Shown: piece after piece, positions 6,663 to 14,392 of the stretch
Numbering within the stretch: the stretch's first letter is position 1
Layout: each line of letters begins with the position of its first letter
Assembly (NCBI GenBank): GCA_027068385.1
Contig: JAMOTR010000054.1
Span: 1-28,813 of the forward strand
From: Candidatus Heimdallarchaeota archaeon
GTDB lineage: Archaea; Asgardarchaeota; Njordarchaeia; Njordarchaeales; JAMOTR01
Direction of reading: 5' to 3'
DNA: 28,813 nucleotides
Notes under the pieces: generated by a model
Databases searched by the model: none
Told to the model about the DNA's origin: nothing
The model's input: only the letters and a program-made list of their open reading frames with translations
Position numbers and translations under genes: made by a program

Positions 6663-8512
6663 CTTTTATGACGGAGCTAACGAGGTGTCCTCACTGTGGA
6701 GGTAAACTAGTACGTACTAAAGACGGAGTGCTCGTATGCGAAAACTGTGGTCGCGTATATTCGGTCGAGGAATTCGATATGTCCCCCACTTGGGACGACG
6801 AGTATATGACGTTCATACCCGTCTTACCGGAGGCTCCGGACTTAAGTCTCTACGTGGGCGTGGACAAGGGCCACAGACGCGGTATTAGGTACCGTTATAA
6901 TAGTATAGAGCGCAACATGAGAAACGCCCTTAAGATCATCTCTAATATAATAGAGGCCCTCGACCTTCCTAGGAGCATCAAACGCACGGCCGCGGTGATC
7001 TATCGTACGGCTCTAGAGAAGAAGCTAGCGAAGGGTAGGAGCATTAACGCCATGGTGGGAGCTTCAATATATGCGGCTTGTAGGATTCACCGTATACCAA
7101 GGACGTTAGACGAGATCGCTAAGGCCGCTGGAGTATCTCGTAAGGAGCTCGGGCGCTGTTATAGGCTCTTATTAAGGAACATAGAGGGGCTAAACGTACC
7201 TCCCGCCATGCCCGAGGACTACATCGTGCGCTTCGCCGCGCTATTAGATATGAGTACCGAGGCGGTAGCCGTCGCGAAGGACATTATAAGGCGCGCTAAG
7301 GAATTAGGTATCACTACGGGTAAAGACCCGACCGGACTCGCGGCCGCCGCGTTATACATAGCCGGTCTAATCACGGGAGAGAAACGTACTCAGCGCGCTA
7401 TCGCTGAGGTAGCCACGGTGACGGAGGTAACCGTAAGAAATCGCTATAAGGAGCTCGTGAAGAAGCTGGGTATAGATCTAAACACGCGATTTTTTATTAT
7501 TATGAGGCTAGCTCTGAGCGTGTCCTTATCGATCGCTTTAATTCCTACTATACTCGCAGCGTTGAAGGCTTTCGAAATCTACGGCTCCCTCGATTACGTC
7601 TTGCGGATCTCCTCGCTCGCGGCTGTGGAGTTCATCGTACTAGCTCATAGGGCTTACGATATGCTCAACACCCAGGAGGCGGATCTAATGTTCTTTATAT
7701 ATCAAAGGACGTACGAGAGATCCATAAGGTTCGTACCCGTGATCTCCTTCCTCACGATCACCGTCGTAGCGTTATACGCTTTGGCTCCGATCGTAGTTTT
7801 CATATTACTTTTACCTATCACCCGGTACTCATCCCGGATCACTTATACTACGAACGTCCCCTTCTTCGGTGATCTGAGGAAGGCTATACTTGAGTCCATA
7901 AAGGGACTCGTGGCTATTGTAATACTCGTATTAGCCGTCCCCCTCTTTTCGATATACGGCCCGAACATAAGCTTGTACGCGTTGCGCGAGCGGTTTTACC
8001 CTATCTATATAAAGACTTTGGAGCTAGCTAAGTCTTCCCCTAAAGTCCTACACGACGCGTTCATTACGTATTCTCCCATAGCTACGCTCATCGCCGCGTT
8101 GATAGCTATAGGGGCGAGGGCGAGCGCGAAGGTAGGTTTCTCCTTAGGCGCCGCGATAGGACTCTTCTTATCGATCATCGCGTTCCTATTGTTGAAGTTC
8201 TATTATAATACGCTTATCATCACGGCCTTCGTCTTCGTTACCGCCATATACGAGCGGAATTCCATGAACGTAAGCAAATCGCTTATAGTTCCTAACGTCG
8301 GAAGCTTGTCGCGGATCGTCCCGCTAGGATTCACGATCGTGATGACGTTCATAGGAGGTACGTTAGAGAAATATTTAGGCAGGACCATCATTCCCCCGAC
8401 GTTTATATCGTTACTCACATTCCTTTCGCTCGCCTTAGGACTAATACTCATACGGCTACTCTTGAGACTCCCCACGCTTTCCGGCATGAAGCTGGGGGTG
8501 ATAAGGCTATGA
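6659..8512 (+). CDS. tfb: Transcription initiation factor B (TFB) in frame with a polytopic membrane domain
   Basis: Residues 1-277 are a TFB: zinc ribbon with Cys10, 13, 27 and 30, a linker, then two cyclin folds (about 80-175 and 180-275), with the typical end TEVTVRNRYKELVKKLGIDL. TFB bridges TBP-bound promoters to RNA polymerase. Without any stop, residues 282-617 continue as a hydrophobic protein with about eight to nine membrane segments and no recognised family. The joint is at a T6 run (7490-7495). With one T fewer, TFB would end in TTA TTA TTA TGA and the TGA would overlap the ATG at 7502, giving two genes with the ATGA overlap typical of this genome. So this is either a membrane-anchored TFB or two genes joined by a one-base error. 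The true start is probably ATG 6668. The 3' end overlaps endA by four bases. Confidence 0.85.
   Translation: MTFMTELTRCPHCGGKLVRTKDGVLVCENCGRVYSVEEFDMSPTWDDEYMTFIPVLPEAPDLSLYVGVDKGHRRGIRYRYNSIERNMRNALKIISNIIEALDLPRSIKRTAAVIYRTALEKKLAKGRSINAMVGASIYAACRIHRIPRTLDEIAKAAGVSRKELGRCYRLLLRNIEGLNVPPAMPEDYIVRFAALLDMSTEAVAVAKDIIRRAKELGITTGKDPTGLAAAALYIAGLITGEKRTQRAIAEVATVTEVTVRNRYKELVKKLGIDLNTRFFIIMRLALSVSLSIALIPTILAALKAFEIYGSLDYVLRISSLAAVEFIVLAHRAYDMLNTQEADLMFFIYQRTYERSIRFVPVISFLTITVVALYALAPIVVFILLLPITRYSSRITYTTNVPFFGDLRKAILESIKGLVAIVILVLAVPLFSIYGPNISLYALRERFYPIYIKTLELAKSSPKVLHDAFITYSPIATLIAALIAIGARASAKVGFSLGAAIGLFLSIIAFLLLKFYYNTLIITAFVFVTAIYERNSMNVSKSLIVPNVGSLSRIVPLGFTIVMTFIGGTLEKYLGRTIIPPTFISLLTFLSLALGLILIRLLLRLPTLSGMKLGVIRL
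7502..8512 (+). other. Membrane domain, possibly a separate gene (about 336 residues)
   Basis: This is the stretch from ATG 7502 (MRLALSVSLSIAL) to the stop shared with the TFB frame. Hydrophobic blocks include VISFLTITVVALYALAPIVV, GLVAIVILVLAVPLF and IATLIAALIAIGA; short charged loops separate them. Cytoplasmic loops carry basic clusters such as KAILESIKG. No signature of a known transporter or secretion protein was recognised. If the T6 run upstream is wrong by one base this is an independent gene, translationally coupled to TFB. Confidence 0.5.
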
Positions 8513-9033
8513 GAGCGCTGCGGCTACCCGGAGGCTCTATAATTATGAACAAGAAGCGGGCTTACGAGCTATATCAAGAGTTTTTTGGGAACCCTTTAGG
8601 ATTAAAGAAGCACCCCAGGGGCAAGCCGTTCAACAGGCCTCTACTCTTAGACGTGTACGAGACTCTATACTTAGCCGAGAAGGGGAGAATAGAAGTATAT
8701 AAGGAGGGGATAAGGATGACGCTCGAGGAACTCAAGTCGTCTTATTCGTACGACGATCGCGTCTATCGCGTGTATAAGGTGCTCAGGGATAAGGGACTGA
8801 TCGTAAGGAACGGAACTAGATTCGGAGCCCATTTTCTCGTATATGTGAAGGGGCCGGACGTGGAACACGCGCCTTATGCCGTGATCGTAACCGGTGAGGC
8901 TACGGGCCTCGACGTAGTTCGCGTTTCTAGGCTTATACATACGGTTCGTAAAGATCCACTCTTAGCCGTCGTGGAGGAAAATAGGATATCTTTCTACAAG
9001 ATAAGACGGTTTAAGAGGTTAAAGCGATACTAA
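8509..9033 (+). CDS. endA: tRNA-splicing endonuclease, archaeal EndA type
   Basis: The 174-residue protein matches the archaeal tRNA-intron endonuclease, which cuts bulge-helix-bulge motifs in pre-tRNA and pre-rRNA. The C-terminal catalytic domain shows YRVYKVLRDKGLIVRNGTRFGAHFLVY followed by an acidic loop, with the expected triad at Tyr112, His120 and Lys148 (HTVRKD). The N-terminal domain is short and basic. Length fits the single-domain subunit class; in Crenarchaeota such enzymes usually work as a heterotetramer with a second, inactive subunit, not seen here. The start overlaps the preceding stop (ATGA); an in-frame ATG at 8545 is a less likely alternative. moaA follows directly after the stop. 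Confidence 0.92.
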   Translation: MRALRLPGGSIIMNKKRAYELYQEFFGNPLGLKKHPRGKPFNRPLLLDVYETLYLAEKGRIEVYKEGIRMTLEELKSSYSYDDRVYRVYKVLRDKGLIVRNGTRFGAHFLVYVKGPDVEHAPYAVIVTGEATGLDVVRVSRLIHTVRKDPLLAVVEENRISFYKIRRFKRLKRY

Positions 9034-9942
9034 ATGATCATCGACCGTTACGGGAGGCCGCTAAAGAAATTGAGGGCGTCCGTCACTCAGAGGTGTAACT
9101 TTAGGTGCTTTTTCTGCCACCGCGAGGGCATATTTCGGTCGGGAGAAGAGTTATCACCGGAGGATTACGGCTTCGTGGCCGAAGTTTTATCCTCATTGGG
9201 CATTGAGGAAGTTAAGCTTACGGGAGGGGAGCCCCTAATTAGGGAGGATATCGTGGAGATCGTGAAAAATATGTCCAAGTATATGCGCGTTTCCATTACT
9301 ACGAACGGGTTCTTCCTTCAACGTCTCGCTAAACCGTTATACGAGGCGGGTTTAGAGAGGGTAAACGTGTCCTTACACGGACTCGATGAAGAGACCTTTA
9401 GGCTCGTCACGCGCGTGAACGTGTCCCCTAAAGTGATTCTCGATGGTATAAAAGAGGCCCTTAAGTATATGCCCGTGAAGGTAAACGTAGTTCTACTATC
9501 GTACAACATAAAGTTCGTTCCTAAATACATCGAGCTAGCCTCCGAGATGGGGTTCTCGCTACAGTTTATAGAGCTCTTAGGTAACGACTATCCGCAGAAG
9601 ATTAACCCCGTTGAGGTAGAGAAGGTCATAGCGAGACGCGCGAGAACGTATTACATAAGGCGCGATATGCAGAACCGCATCGTGTACATATTGAATAACG
9701 GGGTAAAAGTTGAGTTCGTAAAGCCCGAGAATAGTAGCTTCTGCATGGGATGCACGCGTATAAGGCTCTCGCACGACGGTCGTTTTATGCCCTGTTTAAG
9801 GATGCCAATAGCGATAGACGCTAAAGAGGAGATAAAAAAGAGGGACGAAGAGGGGCTTAAGGAAAAACTCATGATGGCCGTCAAAGCTAGGTCACCGTTC
9901 GTTCGTCCAGAACGAACACGTCCCCCTCAAAGTGACCCTTAA
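9034..9942 (+). CDS. moaA: GTP 3',8-cyclase MoaA (molybdopterin biosynthesis, radical SAM)
   Basis: MoaA turns GTP into 3',8-cyclo-GTP, the first step of the molybdenum/tungsten cofactor. The N-terminal radical SAM cluster motif is Cys21, Cys25 and Cys28 (QRCNFRCFFCH), followed by KLTGGEPLIRED, SITTNG and RVNVSLHGLDEETF. The second cluster that binds GTP is present as Cys237, Cys240 and Cys254 (CMGCTRIRLSHDGRFMPCL). At 302 residues it has normal archaeal length. The extreme C-terminus (RPERTRPPQSDP) is Pro/Arg-rich and does not end in the Gly-Gly tail described for bacterial MoaA; these last codons overlap the convergent gene by 56 bases. A tungsten-using metabolism is implied but no target enzyme is in the window. 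Confidence 0.93.
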   Translation: MIIDRYGRPLKKLRASVTQRCNFRCFFCHREGIFRSGEELSPEDYGFVAEVLSSLGIEEVKLTGGEPLIREDIVEIVKNMSKYMRVSITTNGFFLQRLAKPLYEAGLERVNVSLHGLDEETFRLVTRVNVSPKVILDGIKEALKYMPVKVNVVLLSYNIKFVPKYIELASEMGFSLQFIELLGNDYPQKINPVEVEKVIARRARTYYIRRDMQNRIVYILNNGVKVEFVKPENSSFCMGCTRIRLSHDGRFMPCLRMPIAIDAKEEIKKRDEEGLKEKLMMAVKARSPFVRPERTRPPQSDP

Positions 9943-10324
9943 TAGTACCTTCTTTTACATATCCTTCTAGCGCAAGACGTAAAGCCCTCTCGCTAAATTT
10001 CGTCTTCTCAGAAAGTTCCTTCAGGCTTATCTTCTTCTCCTTTCTAATAATTTCTAAAACGCGTTCCTTAGGGCTTTTACCCGAAGCGTCTAGCTTCACT
10101 TTGCTCAATACGACCCTAAAGCGTTTACCACAGTTCGGGCACTCTACGATGCCCATCACGGTAACGGTTACTTTACCGCTAAAGCTAACGTTCGTAAGCG
10201 TCCGCTGGCGTACTACGTGGTCCATTAACTCCTTGCGGCTCTTAGGCGTCCGACCACAAGAAGGGCAAGAGACATTCCCTATAGAAGAAGCTCTCGATCT
10301 CCTTCTCTTAGTTCTCCTTGGCAT
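9887..10324 (-). CDS. Zinc-ribbon plus winged-helix protein, function unknown
   Basis: The 145-residue protein begins with a basic tail (MPRRTKRRRSR), then a four-cysteine zinc-binding unit, Cys20/Cys23 and Cys62/Cys65 (CPSCGRTP ... CPNCGKRF). Residues 85-145 form a winged-helix-like domain (ISLKELSEKTKFSERALRLALEGYVKEGTI). It looks like a nucleic-acid-binding regulator or basal factor of the archaeal zinc-ribbon/HTH kind, but no named family was recognised. It is divergent from rps19 and converges on moaA with a 56-base overlap. A TA-rich box (minus strand TAAGTATTAA, 10341-10350) about 22 bases before the ATG suggests a leaderless message. Confidence 0.7.
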   Translation of the reverse strand: MPRRTKRRRSRASSIGNVSCPSCGRTPKSRKELMDHVVRQRTLTNVSFSGKVTVTVMGIVECPNCGKRFRVVLSKVKLDASGKSPKERVLEIIRKEKKISLKELSEKTKFSERALRLALEGYVKEGTIKGHFEGDVFVLDERTVT

Positions 10325-10393
10325 TATTAATGGTGTCCGTTTAATACTTAATCTCGCATCCCATTTCGAAGAAATATCTCGGTGAAGGCTAAG

Positions 10394-10400
10394 TTAAACT
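10394..10400 (+). promoter_or_regulatory. Candidate TATA box of rps19
   Basis: TTAAACT is centred about 29 bases before the rps19 ATG at 10426, the spacing expected for a leaderless archaeal transcript. No SD is seen before the ATG. Confidence 0.4.
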
Positions 10401-10425
10401 TCCAAATATTCGATCGATCATTTGT

Positions 10426-10785
10426 ATGTCTACGAGGAAGAAGTTCCTCTACAGAGGATATACGCTAGAGGAGCTACAGAGTATGGATCTAGACCAGTTA
10501 GCCGAAATTATGCCCGCGAGGATTAGAAGGACCTTACGTCGCGGTCTCTCTCCCGAGCATCAGAAGCTACTAAACAAGATCATTAAGGCTAAATCGACCG
10601 GAAAGCTCGTGAGGACTCACTTGCGCGACATGCCCATACTACCGCAGATGGTCGGAGCGAAAGTAGGTGTGTATAACGGAAAGGAGTTCGTTAAGATAGA
10701 GATAAAGCCTCAGATGATCGGTCACTATCTAGGCGAGTTCGCTCCTACTCATAAGCTAGCCGAGTATACGGCTGAAAAGAAGTAA
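10426..10785 (+). CDS. rps19: 30S ribosomal protein S19 (uS19)
   Basis: The 119-residue protein shows the archaeal/eukaryotic uS19 N-terminus (FLYRGYTLEELQSMDLDQLAEIMPARIRRTL) and the conserved core THLRDMPILPQMVGAKVGVYNGKEFV with MIGHYLGEFAPTHK at the end. uS19 sits in the head of the small subunit near the A-site tRNA. It is slightly shorter than most crenarchaeal versions (130-150), lacking part of the loop before THLRDM. In most archaea the gene sits in the S10 cluster between rpl2 and rpl22; here it stands beside a zinc-ribbon/winged-helix gene and a TrmB-type regulator. Confidence 0.95.
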   Translation: MSTRKKFLYRGYTLEELQSMDLDQLAEIMPARIRRTLRRGLSPEHQKLLNKIIKAKSTGKLVRTHLRDMPILPQMVGAKVGVYNGKEFVKIEIKPQMIGHYLGEFAPTHKLAEYTAEKK

Positions 10786-10804
10786 AAGCGAATACCTGAT
10801 ATCG

Positions 10805-11512
10805 ATGGAGGAAGAGATCGTTAAGCTACTACAAAAGCTCGGTTTTTCTAAAAACGAGGCTTTGGTTTACATCACTCTACTAAAATATGGCCCTCTAAAC
10901 GCTCGTACCCTAAGCGACCTCTCCGGCGTACCGTATTCTAAAGTATACTCTATTTTAGAGTCGTTGTCCGATAGGGGGTTTATAACGATCATAGAGGCGA
11001 GGCCTAGAACGTATATGGCCGTAGATCCTCAAGAGGCTATTCCGGTGTACGTGAATTCGCTCGTAGAGAATATTAAAAACACGGAGAAAAAGCTCTTAGA
11101 GCTCGTAAAGAAGGCCTTCGCGAGGAAGGCTAAGGTCGAAGAGAGACGCGTTATACTCATCCGCGACCCATCTTTAATAGCCTCTAAAGTGGCCGAAGCG
11201 ATACGTAACGCGAGAAAATACGTGAAACTCTCTGGTCCAAATCGGCTAATATCGAGGCTTAAAGAAGAGCTTGAGGAAGCCGTAAAACGTGGGGTAAAGA
11301 TTTATATACTAAGCCCGGAGGACCCCAAGATAGAAGGGGCGTCGCGGAAGCGCCTGAATTCCATGGGCGGAGGAATAATAATAGACGGAAGAGAAGTGAT
11401 CATCCTCTTAAAAGAGGGGGACTCGTTCATCGCCTTATATTCCGATCATCCCTCTCTTACGATCGTCGCAGAAACATATTACGATAGCCTTCGGACTCAA
11501 GATACCTCTTGA
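10805..11512 (+). CDS. TrmB-family transcriptional regulator
   Basis: Residues 1-70 form the TrmB winged helix (LLQKLGFSKNEALVYITLLKYGPLNARTLSDLSGVPYSKVYSIL). Residues 110-235 are the family's C-terminal alpha/beta domain of phospholipase-D-like fold (SLIASKVAEAIRNARKYVKLSG, AVKRGVKIYILS). TrmB proteins control sugar uptake and central carbon genes, often binding sugars through this domain; the ligand here is unknown. It follows rps19 after 19 bases and converges on the inositol monophosphatase-family gene with a 56-base overlap, a possible hint of a sugar-phosphate role. Length 235 is typical. Confidence 0.85.
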   Translation: MEEEIVKLLQKLGFSKNEALVYITLLKYGPLNARTLSDLSGVPYSKVYSILESLSDRGFITIIEARPRTYMAVDPQEAIPVYVNSLVENIKNTEKKLLELVKKAFARKAKVEERRVILIRDPSLIASKVAEAIRNARKYVKLSGPNRLISRLKEELEEAVKRGVKIYILSPEDPKIEGASRKRLNSMGGGIIIDGREVIILLKEGDSFIALYSDHPSLTIVAETYYDSLRTQDTS

Positions 11513-12257
11513 GCGCGGGCATCATGCTCCTATGGGCCGCTATGATCGAAAACTTCGGATAAGGAAAGCTCTCGGTCATCTCTAGGTTTATTTTATAACC
11601 CGCTTCCTTAAGGATAAGATAACCGGCCGCGATATCGATGAGCCTAACGATCCCGCGTATGTCCACGAACGCGTCGAAATATCCCGCGGCCGTGTAGGCC
11701 ATGCCTATCGCCACGCTCCCCAGTTCCCTCACGCGAATTCCCATAGATAGGAGCTTAGAGACGTGTTCGATCGTATCGTTCGATATGCTCATGTATACGA
11801 GCTCTAAAGCCGGTTTCTTAGGCGGCGTGAGTTCCTTTATGGACGTGTCCTTCTTCATGAACGCCCCCCTGTTCCTTTCCGCGTAGAAGATCGTCCTATG
11901 GACCGGATCGTATATCACGGCTTTAGATAGGCTAGAAAGCGAGAGCTCCTCGAAGTATGCGAGAGATACAGCGAATATCGGTACACCCCTATCAGCGTTT
12001 ACGGATCCGTCCACGGGATCGACTACGAGTATACCCTCACCGCCACGCTCCACGTATCCCTTGCCCTCCGTAATGACGTCAGGCCCCGGATCTATAATCT
12101 CTAGTAACCCGAACAGGGTCTCCTCAGCCTTTCTATCCACGAGCCTTTCGATGTCTCCTCCGAACTCCCTAGTATTCGTAAGCAGATGCGTTCCGGAAAA
12201 CTCTAAGATAGTATCGCCGATGCCGCGAGCTAATAAAATAAGGTGTTCGATCTTCAT
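11457..12257 (-). CDS. Inositol monophosphatase / fructose-1,6-bisphosphatase IV family phosphatase
   Basis: The 266-residue protein has the metal-binding motifs of the family: Glu64-Gly65 in ITEGKG, the DPVDGSVN signature at 80-87, and the C-terminal RLIDIAAGYLILKEAG with metal ligand Asp208. Archaeal members hydrolyse inositol-1-phosphate and often fructose-1,6-bisphosphate, serving lipid head groups, di-inositol-phosphate solutes or gluconeogenesis. Two positions differ from the usual pattern: EE-G is shortened to EGKG, and the W before the last motif Asp is replaced (LID). Its ATG overlaps the upstream FKBP stop (ATGA), so the two are cotranscribed; the 3' end overlaps trmB. Confidence 0.88.
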   Translation of the reverse strand: MKIEHLILLARGIGDTILEFSGTHLLTNTREFGGDIERLVDRKAEETLFGLLEIIDPGPDVITEGKGYVERGGEGILVVDPVDGSVNADRGVPIFAVSLAYFEELSLSSLSKAVIYDPVHRTIFYAERNRGAFMKKDTSIKELTPPKKPALELVYMSISNDTIEHVSKLLSMGIRVRELGSVAIGMAYTAAGYFDAFVDIRGIVRLIDIAAGYLILKEAGYKINLEMTESFPYPKFSIIAAHRSMMPALKRYLESEGYRNMFLRRS

Positions 12258-12901
12258 TCTTCTTCTAGCCGCTCCGCCTTTAGGGGCTTTTTCCGGACCA
12301 TATCCCTTAGCTTATTCCGTTCCTTAAGCACGGCTACTACCTTATTCTCCACACCGGGACACTTCAACCGGCCCTTAGGGAGTACTACCGTTAAGGTCTC
12401 TCCTTCCTCGAAGCTCACCTCCTCCGGCTTTATCTCGTCGCATAGCTCATAGATTAGCCGGCTTATGAGCTCCTTATCGTCCTCTATGCGCTTTATTACC
12501 TTAAGCACGTACTTTATAGTCTTACCCGCTAGCGGGTGGTTAAAGTCCACGAGCGTGTTTTGCCTGTCTACGTGTATCACGCGACCATAAGCGTTTCCGA
12601 TCATTATAGTCTCCCCGATCTTAGGCCTACGCCCGAGGATCCTCGAAAGCCTCTTGGTGTTATACGCCTTAATTAAGCTCCTATCGTAGGGACCGTAGGG
12701 ACTCTTTTCCGGAGGTAGCTCTATCTCCGCGGAATCCTGATTTCTCAGAGCCTCCTCAGCCTCTTTAGGGAACACCTTACCCTCGCCTAGCTTAATAAGG
12801 ACCGGCTTATCGTTCGCGTCCGCCTTTATTTCTGGATCGTTAGTATCTACTAGTTCGCCATCAGCATAGAGGGCGTAACGAACTAACACGAAATCGCTCA
12901 T
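12254..12901 (-). CDS. FKBP-type peptidyl-prolyl isomerase, SlyD-like with insert domain
   Basis: The 215-residue protein is an archaeal long-type FKBP. It starts with the FKBP strand (VLVRYALYADGELVDTND), and has EKSPYGPYD near residues 64-72, the chaperone insert-in-flap region, and the SlyD signature NTLVDFNHPLAGKTIKYVLKVI around 114-135. A C-terminal charged domain of about 75 residues follows, as in crenarchaeal and euryarchaeal long FKBPs. It catalyses prolyl cis-trans isomerisation and acts as a folding helper in the cytosol. A TATA-like GTAAAAAG (minus strand, around 12923-12930) about 26 bases before the ATG suggests a leaderless start. The IMPase-family gene follows with a four-base overlap. 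Confidence 0.92.
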   Translation of the reverse strand: MSDFVLVRYALYADGELVDTNDPEIKADANDKPVLIKLGEGKVFPKEAEEALRNQDSAEIELPPEKSPYGPYDRSLIKAYNTKRLSRILGRRPKIGETIMIGNAYGRVIHVDRQNTLVDFNHPLAGKTIKYVLKVIKRIEDDKELISRLIYELCDEIKPEEVSFEEGETLTVVLPKGRLKCPGVENKVVAVLKERNKLRDMVRKKPLKAERLEEE

Positions 12902-12973
12902 GGGCTTAACCCGAGATGTTAGGCTTTTTACGTTACCCCTTCGGATTAAATAGTTGCCCCTGAAGGAGATTAG

Positions 12974-14047
12974 ATGGACGTGGAGGCTAAGATGGAGCTA
13001 GCCTTAAGGCGCCCTACGGAGGAGGTAGTAACGAAGGACGAACTTCGCGAACTCTTTGAGACGGTAGACGCGCCCAGATTTTATAACGGTTTCGAGCCTT
13101 CCGGTCTAGCTCATCTAGGCACGGGTCTCATAAGCGTGCTTAAAGCCAACGATCTAGCCGAAGCGGGCGCTAAGGTAATATTTCTCCTAGCCGACCTTCA
13201 CGCCCGGATAAACAAGAAGCTTGGTGGTTCCTTAGAGAACATACAAAAGGCCGCTAGATATCTCATTCACGCTCGGAAGTCCTTAGGGATACACGAAAGC
13301 GTGGAGTTCGTATTAGCGTCCGAGATATATACGGAAGAGTACCGGCACGAGGTATTAAAGACCTCTATGGCCGCCTCGTTAAGACGCTTTAAGCGTGGCC
13401 TCACTATAGCCGGTCGTAAGGAGAGCGAGGAGCTACCGCTAGGAATGTACATATACGTCGCTATGCAGGTAACGGACATCCATCGGTTAAGGCTTCATGG
13501 GGTGGAGATGGGGATGGATCAAAGGAAAGCCACGATGCTCGCGAGGGAGATCGCGGAGAAATTAGGACGCGTAAAGCCGGTAGCGATTCATCATCATCTC
13601 CTTATGGGCCTCCAGGGACCCAAGAAGATGGGCGCTCCAGAGGACGCTAAGATGTCGAAGAGTAAGCCCGAGACGGCTATCTTTATACACGACTCTCCCG
13701 ATGAGATACGTCGTAAGATACGTAAGGCGTATTGTCCGGCTAAGGATCCTAATAATCCCATAATGGATATCGCGAAACACATAATCTTACGCGTCCCCAG
13801 GGAGTTTACGATAGAAAGGCCCGCAAAATACGGAGGCCCGATTACGGTACGGACTTACGAGGAGCTCGAGAAGATGTACGTAGAGGGAAAGATACATCCT
13901 TTAGACCTCAAGAACGCGGTGGCCGAAGAGCTAATACGCATCTTGGAGCCGTCGAGAAGATACTTCGAGACGAACAAGGAGGCTAAGGAACTACTAGAGT
14001 TCATGAAAAGCGTAACGATCACGAGACGAAGACGTATTTATTTCTGA
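12974..14047 (+). CDS. tyrS: Tyrosyl-tRNA synthetase (archaeal type)
   Basis: The 357-residue class I synthetase carries the HIGH-equivalent HLGT at 47-50 and KMSKS at 227-231. Residues matching the tyrosine pocket of the well-studied Methanocaldococcus enzyme are present: Tyr37 in FYNGFEPSG, Tyr162, Gln166 and Asp169 in YVAMQVTDIHRL, and Gln184 in GMDQRKATMLARE. Together these separate it from TrpRS. The C-terminal part (HPLDLKNAVAEELIRILEP) is also typical. Length is somewhat above the archaeal norm (about 310-340) because of the N-terminus and basic tail (TRRRRIYF). An SD (GGAGAT, 12965-12970) precedes the ATG. panD follows after 12 bases. Confidence 0.95.
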   Translation: MDVEAKMELALRRPTEEVVTKDELRELFETVDAPRFYNGFEPSGLAHLGTGLISVLKANDLAEAGAKVIFLLADLHARINKKLGGSLENIQKAARYLIHARKSLGIHESVEFVLASEIYTEEYRHEVLKTSMAASLRRFKRGLTIAGRKESEELPLGMYIYVAMQVTDIHRLRLHGVEMGMDQRKATMLAREIAEKLGRVKPVAIHHHLLMGLQGPKKMGAPEDAKMSKSKPETAIFIHDSPDEIRRKIRKAYCPAKDPNNPIMDIAKHIILRVPREFTIERPAKYGGPITVRTYEELEKMYVEGKIHPLDLKNAVAEELIRILEPSRRYFETNKEAKELLEFMKSVTITRRRRIYF

Positions 14048-14059
14048 TTAGAAATACTT

Positions 14060-14392
14060 ATGTACCTCAAGGTACTACGCGCTAAGCTTCATAGGGTTAA
14101 GGTAACGGGTAAGGAACTATACTATCAGGGGTCGATCACGATAGGGCGTAAGCGGCTAGAAAAGAGCGGAATTATGCCCGGAGAGTTCGTTCTAGTCGTA
14201 AACATGAACAACGGAGCTCGCTTCGAGACGTACGTAATAGAGGGAGAAGATAAAGAGATCGTGCTCAACGGAGCTGCCGCTAGATTAGGAGAGGTAGGCG
14301 ATGAGCTCATCATCATGGCTTATGCGTACGTGACGCCCGAAGAGGCGAAGAATATAAAACCCATCGTAATACGTCCGGAAGATATCGAATGA
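14060..14392 (+). CDS. panD: Aspartate 1-decarboxylase PanD (pyruvoyl-type, bacterial family)
   Basis: PanD makes beta-alanine from aspartate for pantothenate and CoA. The 110-residue sequence lines up without gaps with the bacterial enzyme over the first 60 residues: KLHRVKVT with Lys9, the self-cleavage site Gly24-Ser25 in YYQGSITI that yields the pyruvoyl group, and NNGARFETYVI with Arg54 and Tyr58. LNGAAARL follows. The C-terminus is shorter than the usual 117-126. Archaea generally use a PLP-dependent decarboxylase for this step, so a complete pyruvoyl PanD here suggests transfer. The gene follows tyrS closely. Its stop TGA (14390-14392) lies within the C box of the C/D RNA. Confidence 0.93.
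   Translation: MYLKVLRAKLHRVKVTGKELYYQGSITIGRKRLEKSGIMPGEFVLVVNMNNGARFETYVIEGEDKEIVLNGAAARLGEVGDELIIMAYAYVTPEEAKNIKPIVIRPEDIE

Noticed and set aside
9880..9942. Frameshift at the MoaA C-terminus because it lacks the usual Gly-Gly ending.
   Set aside because: The frame and both cluster motifs are intact, archaeal MoaA tails vary, and no alternative frame gives a better ending.
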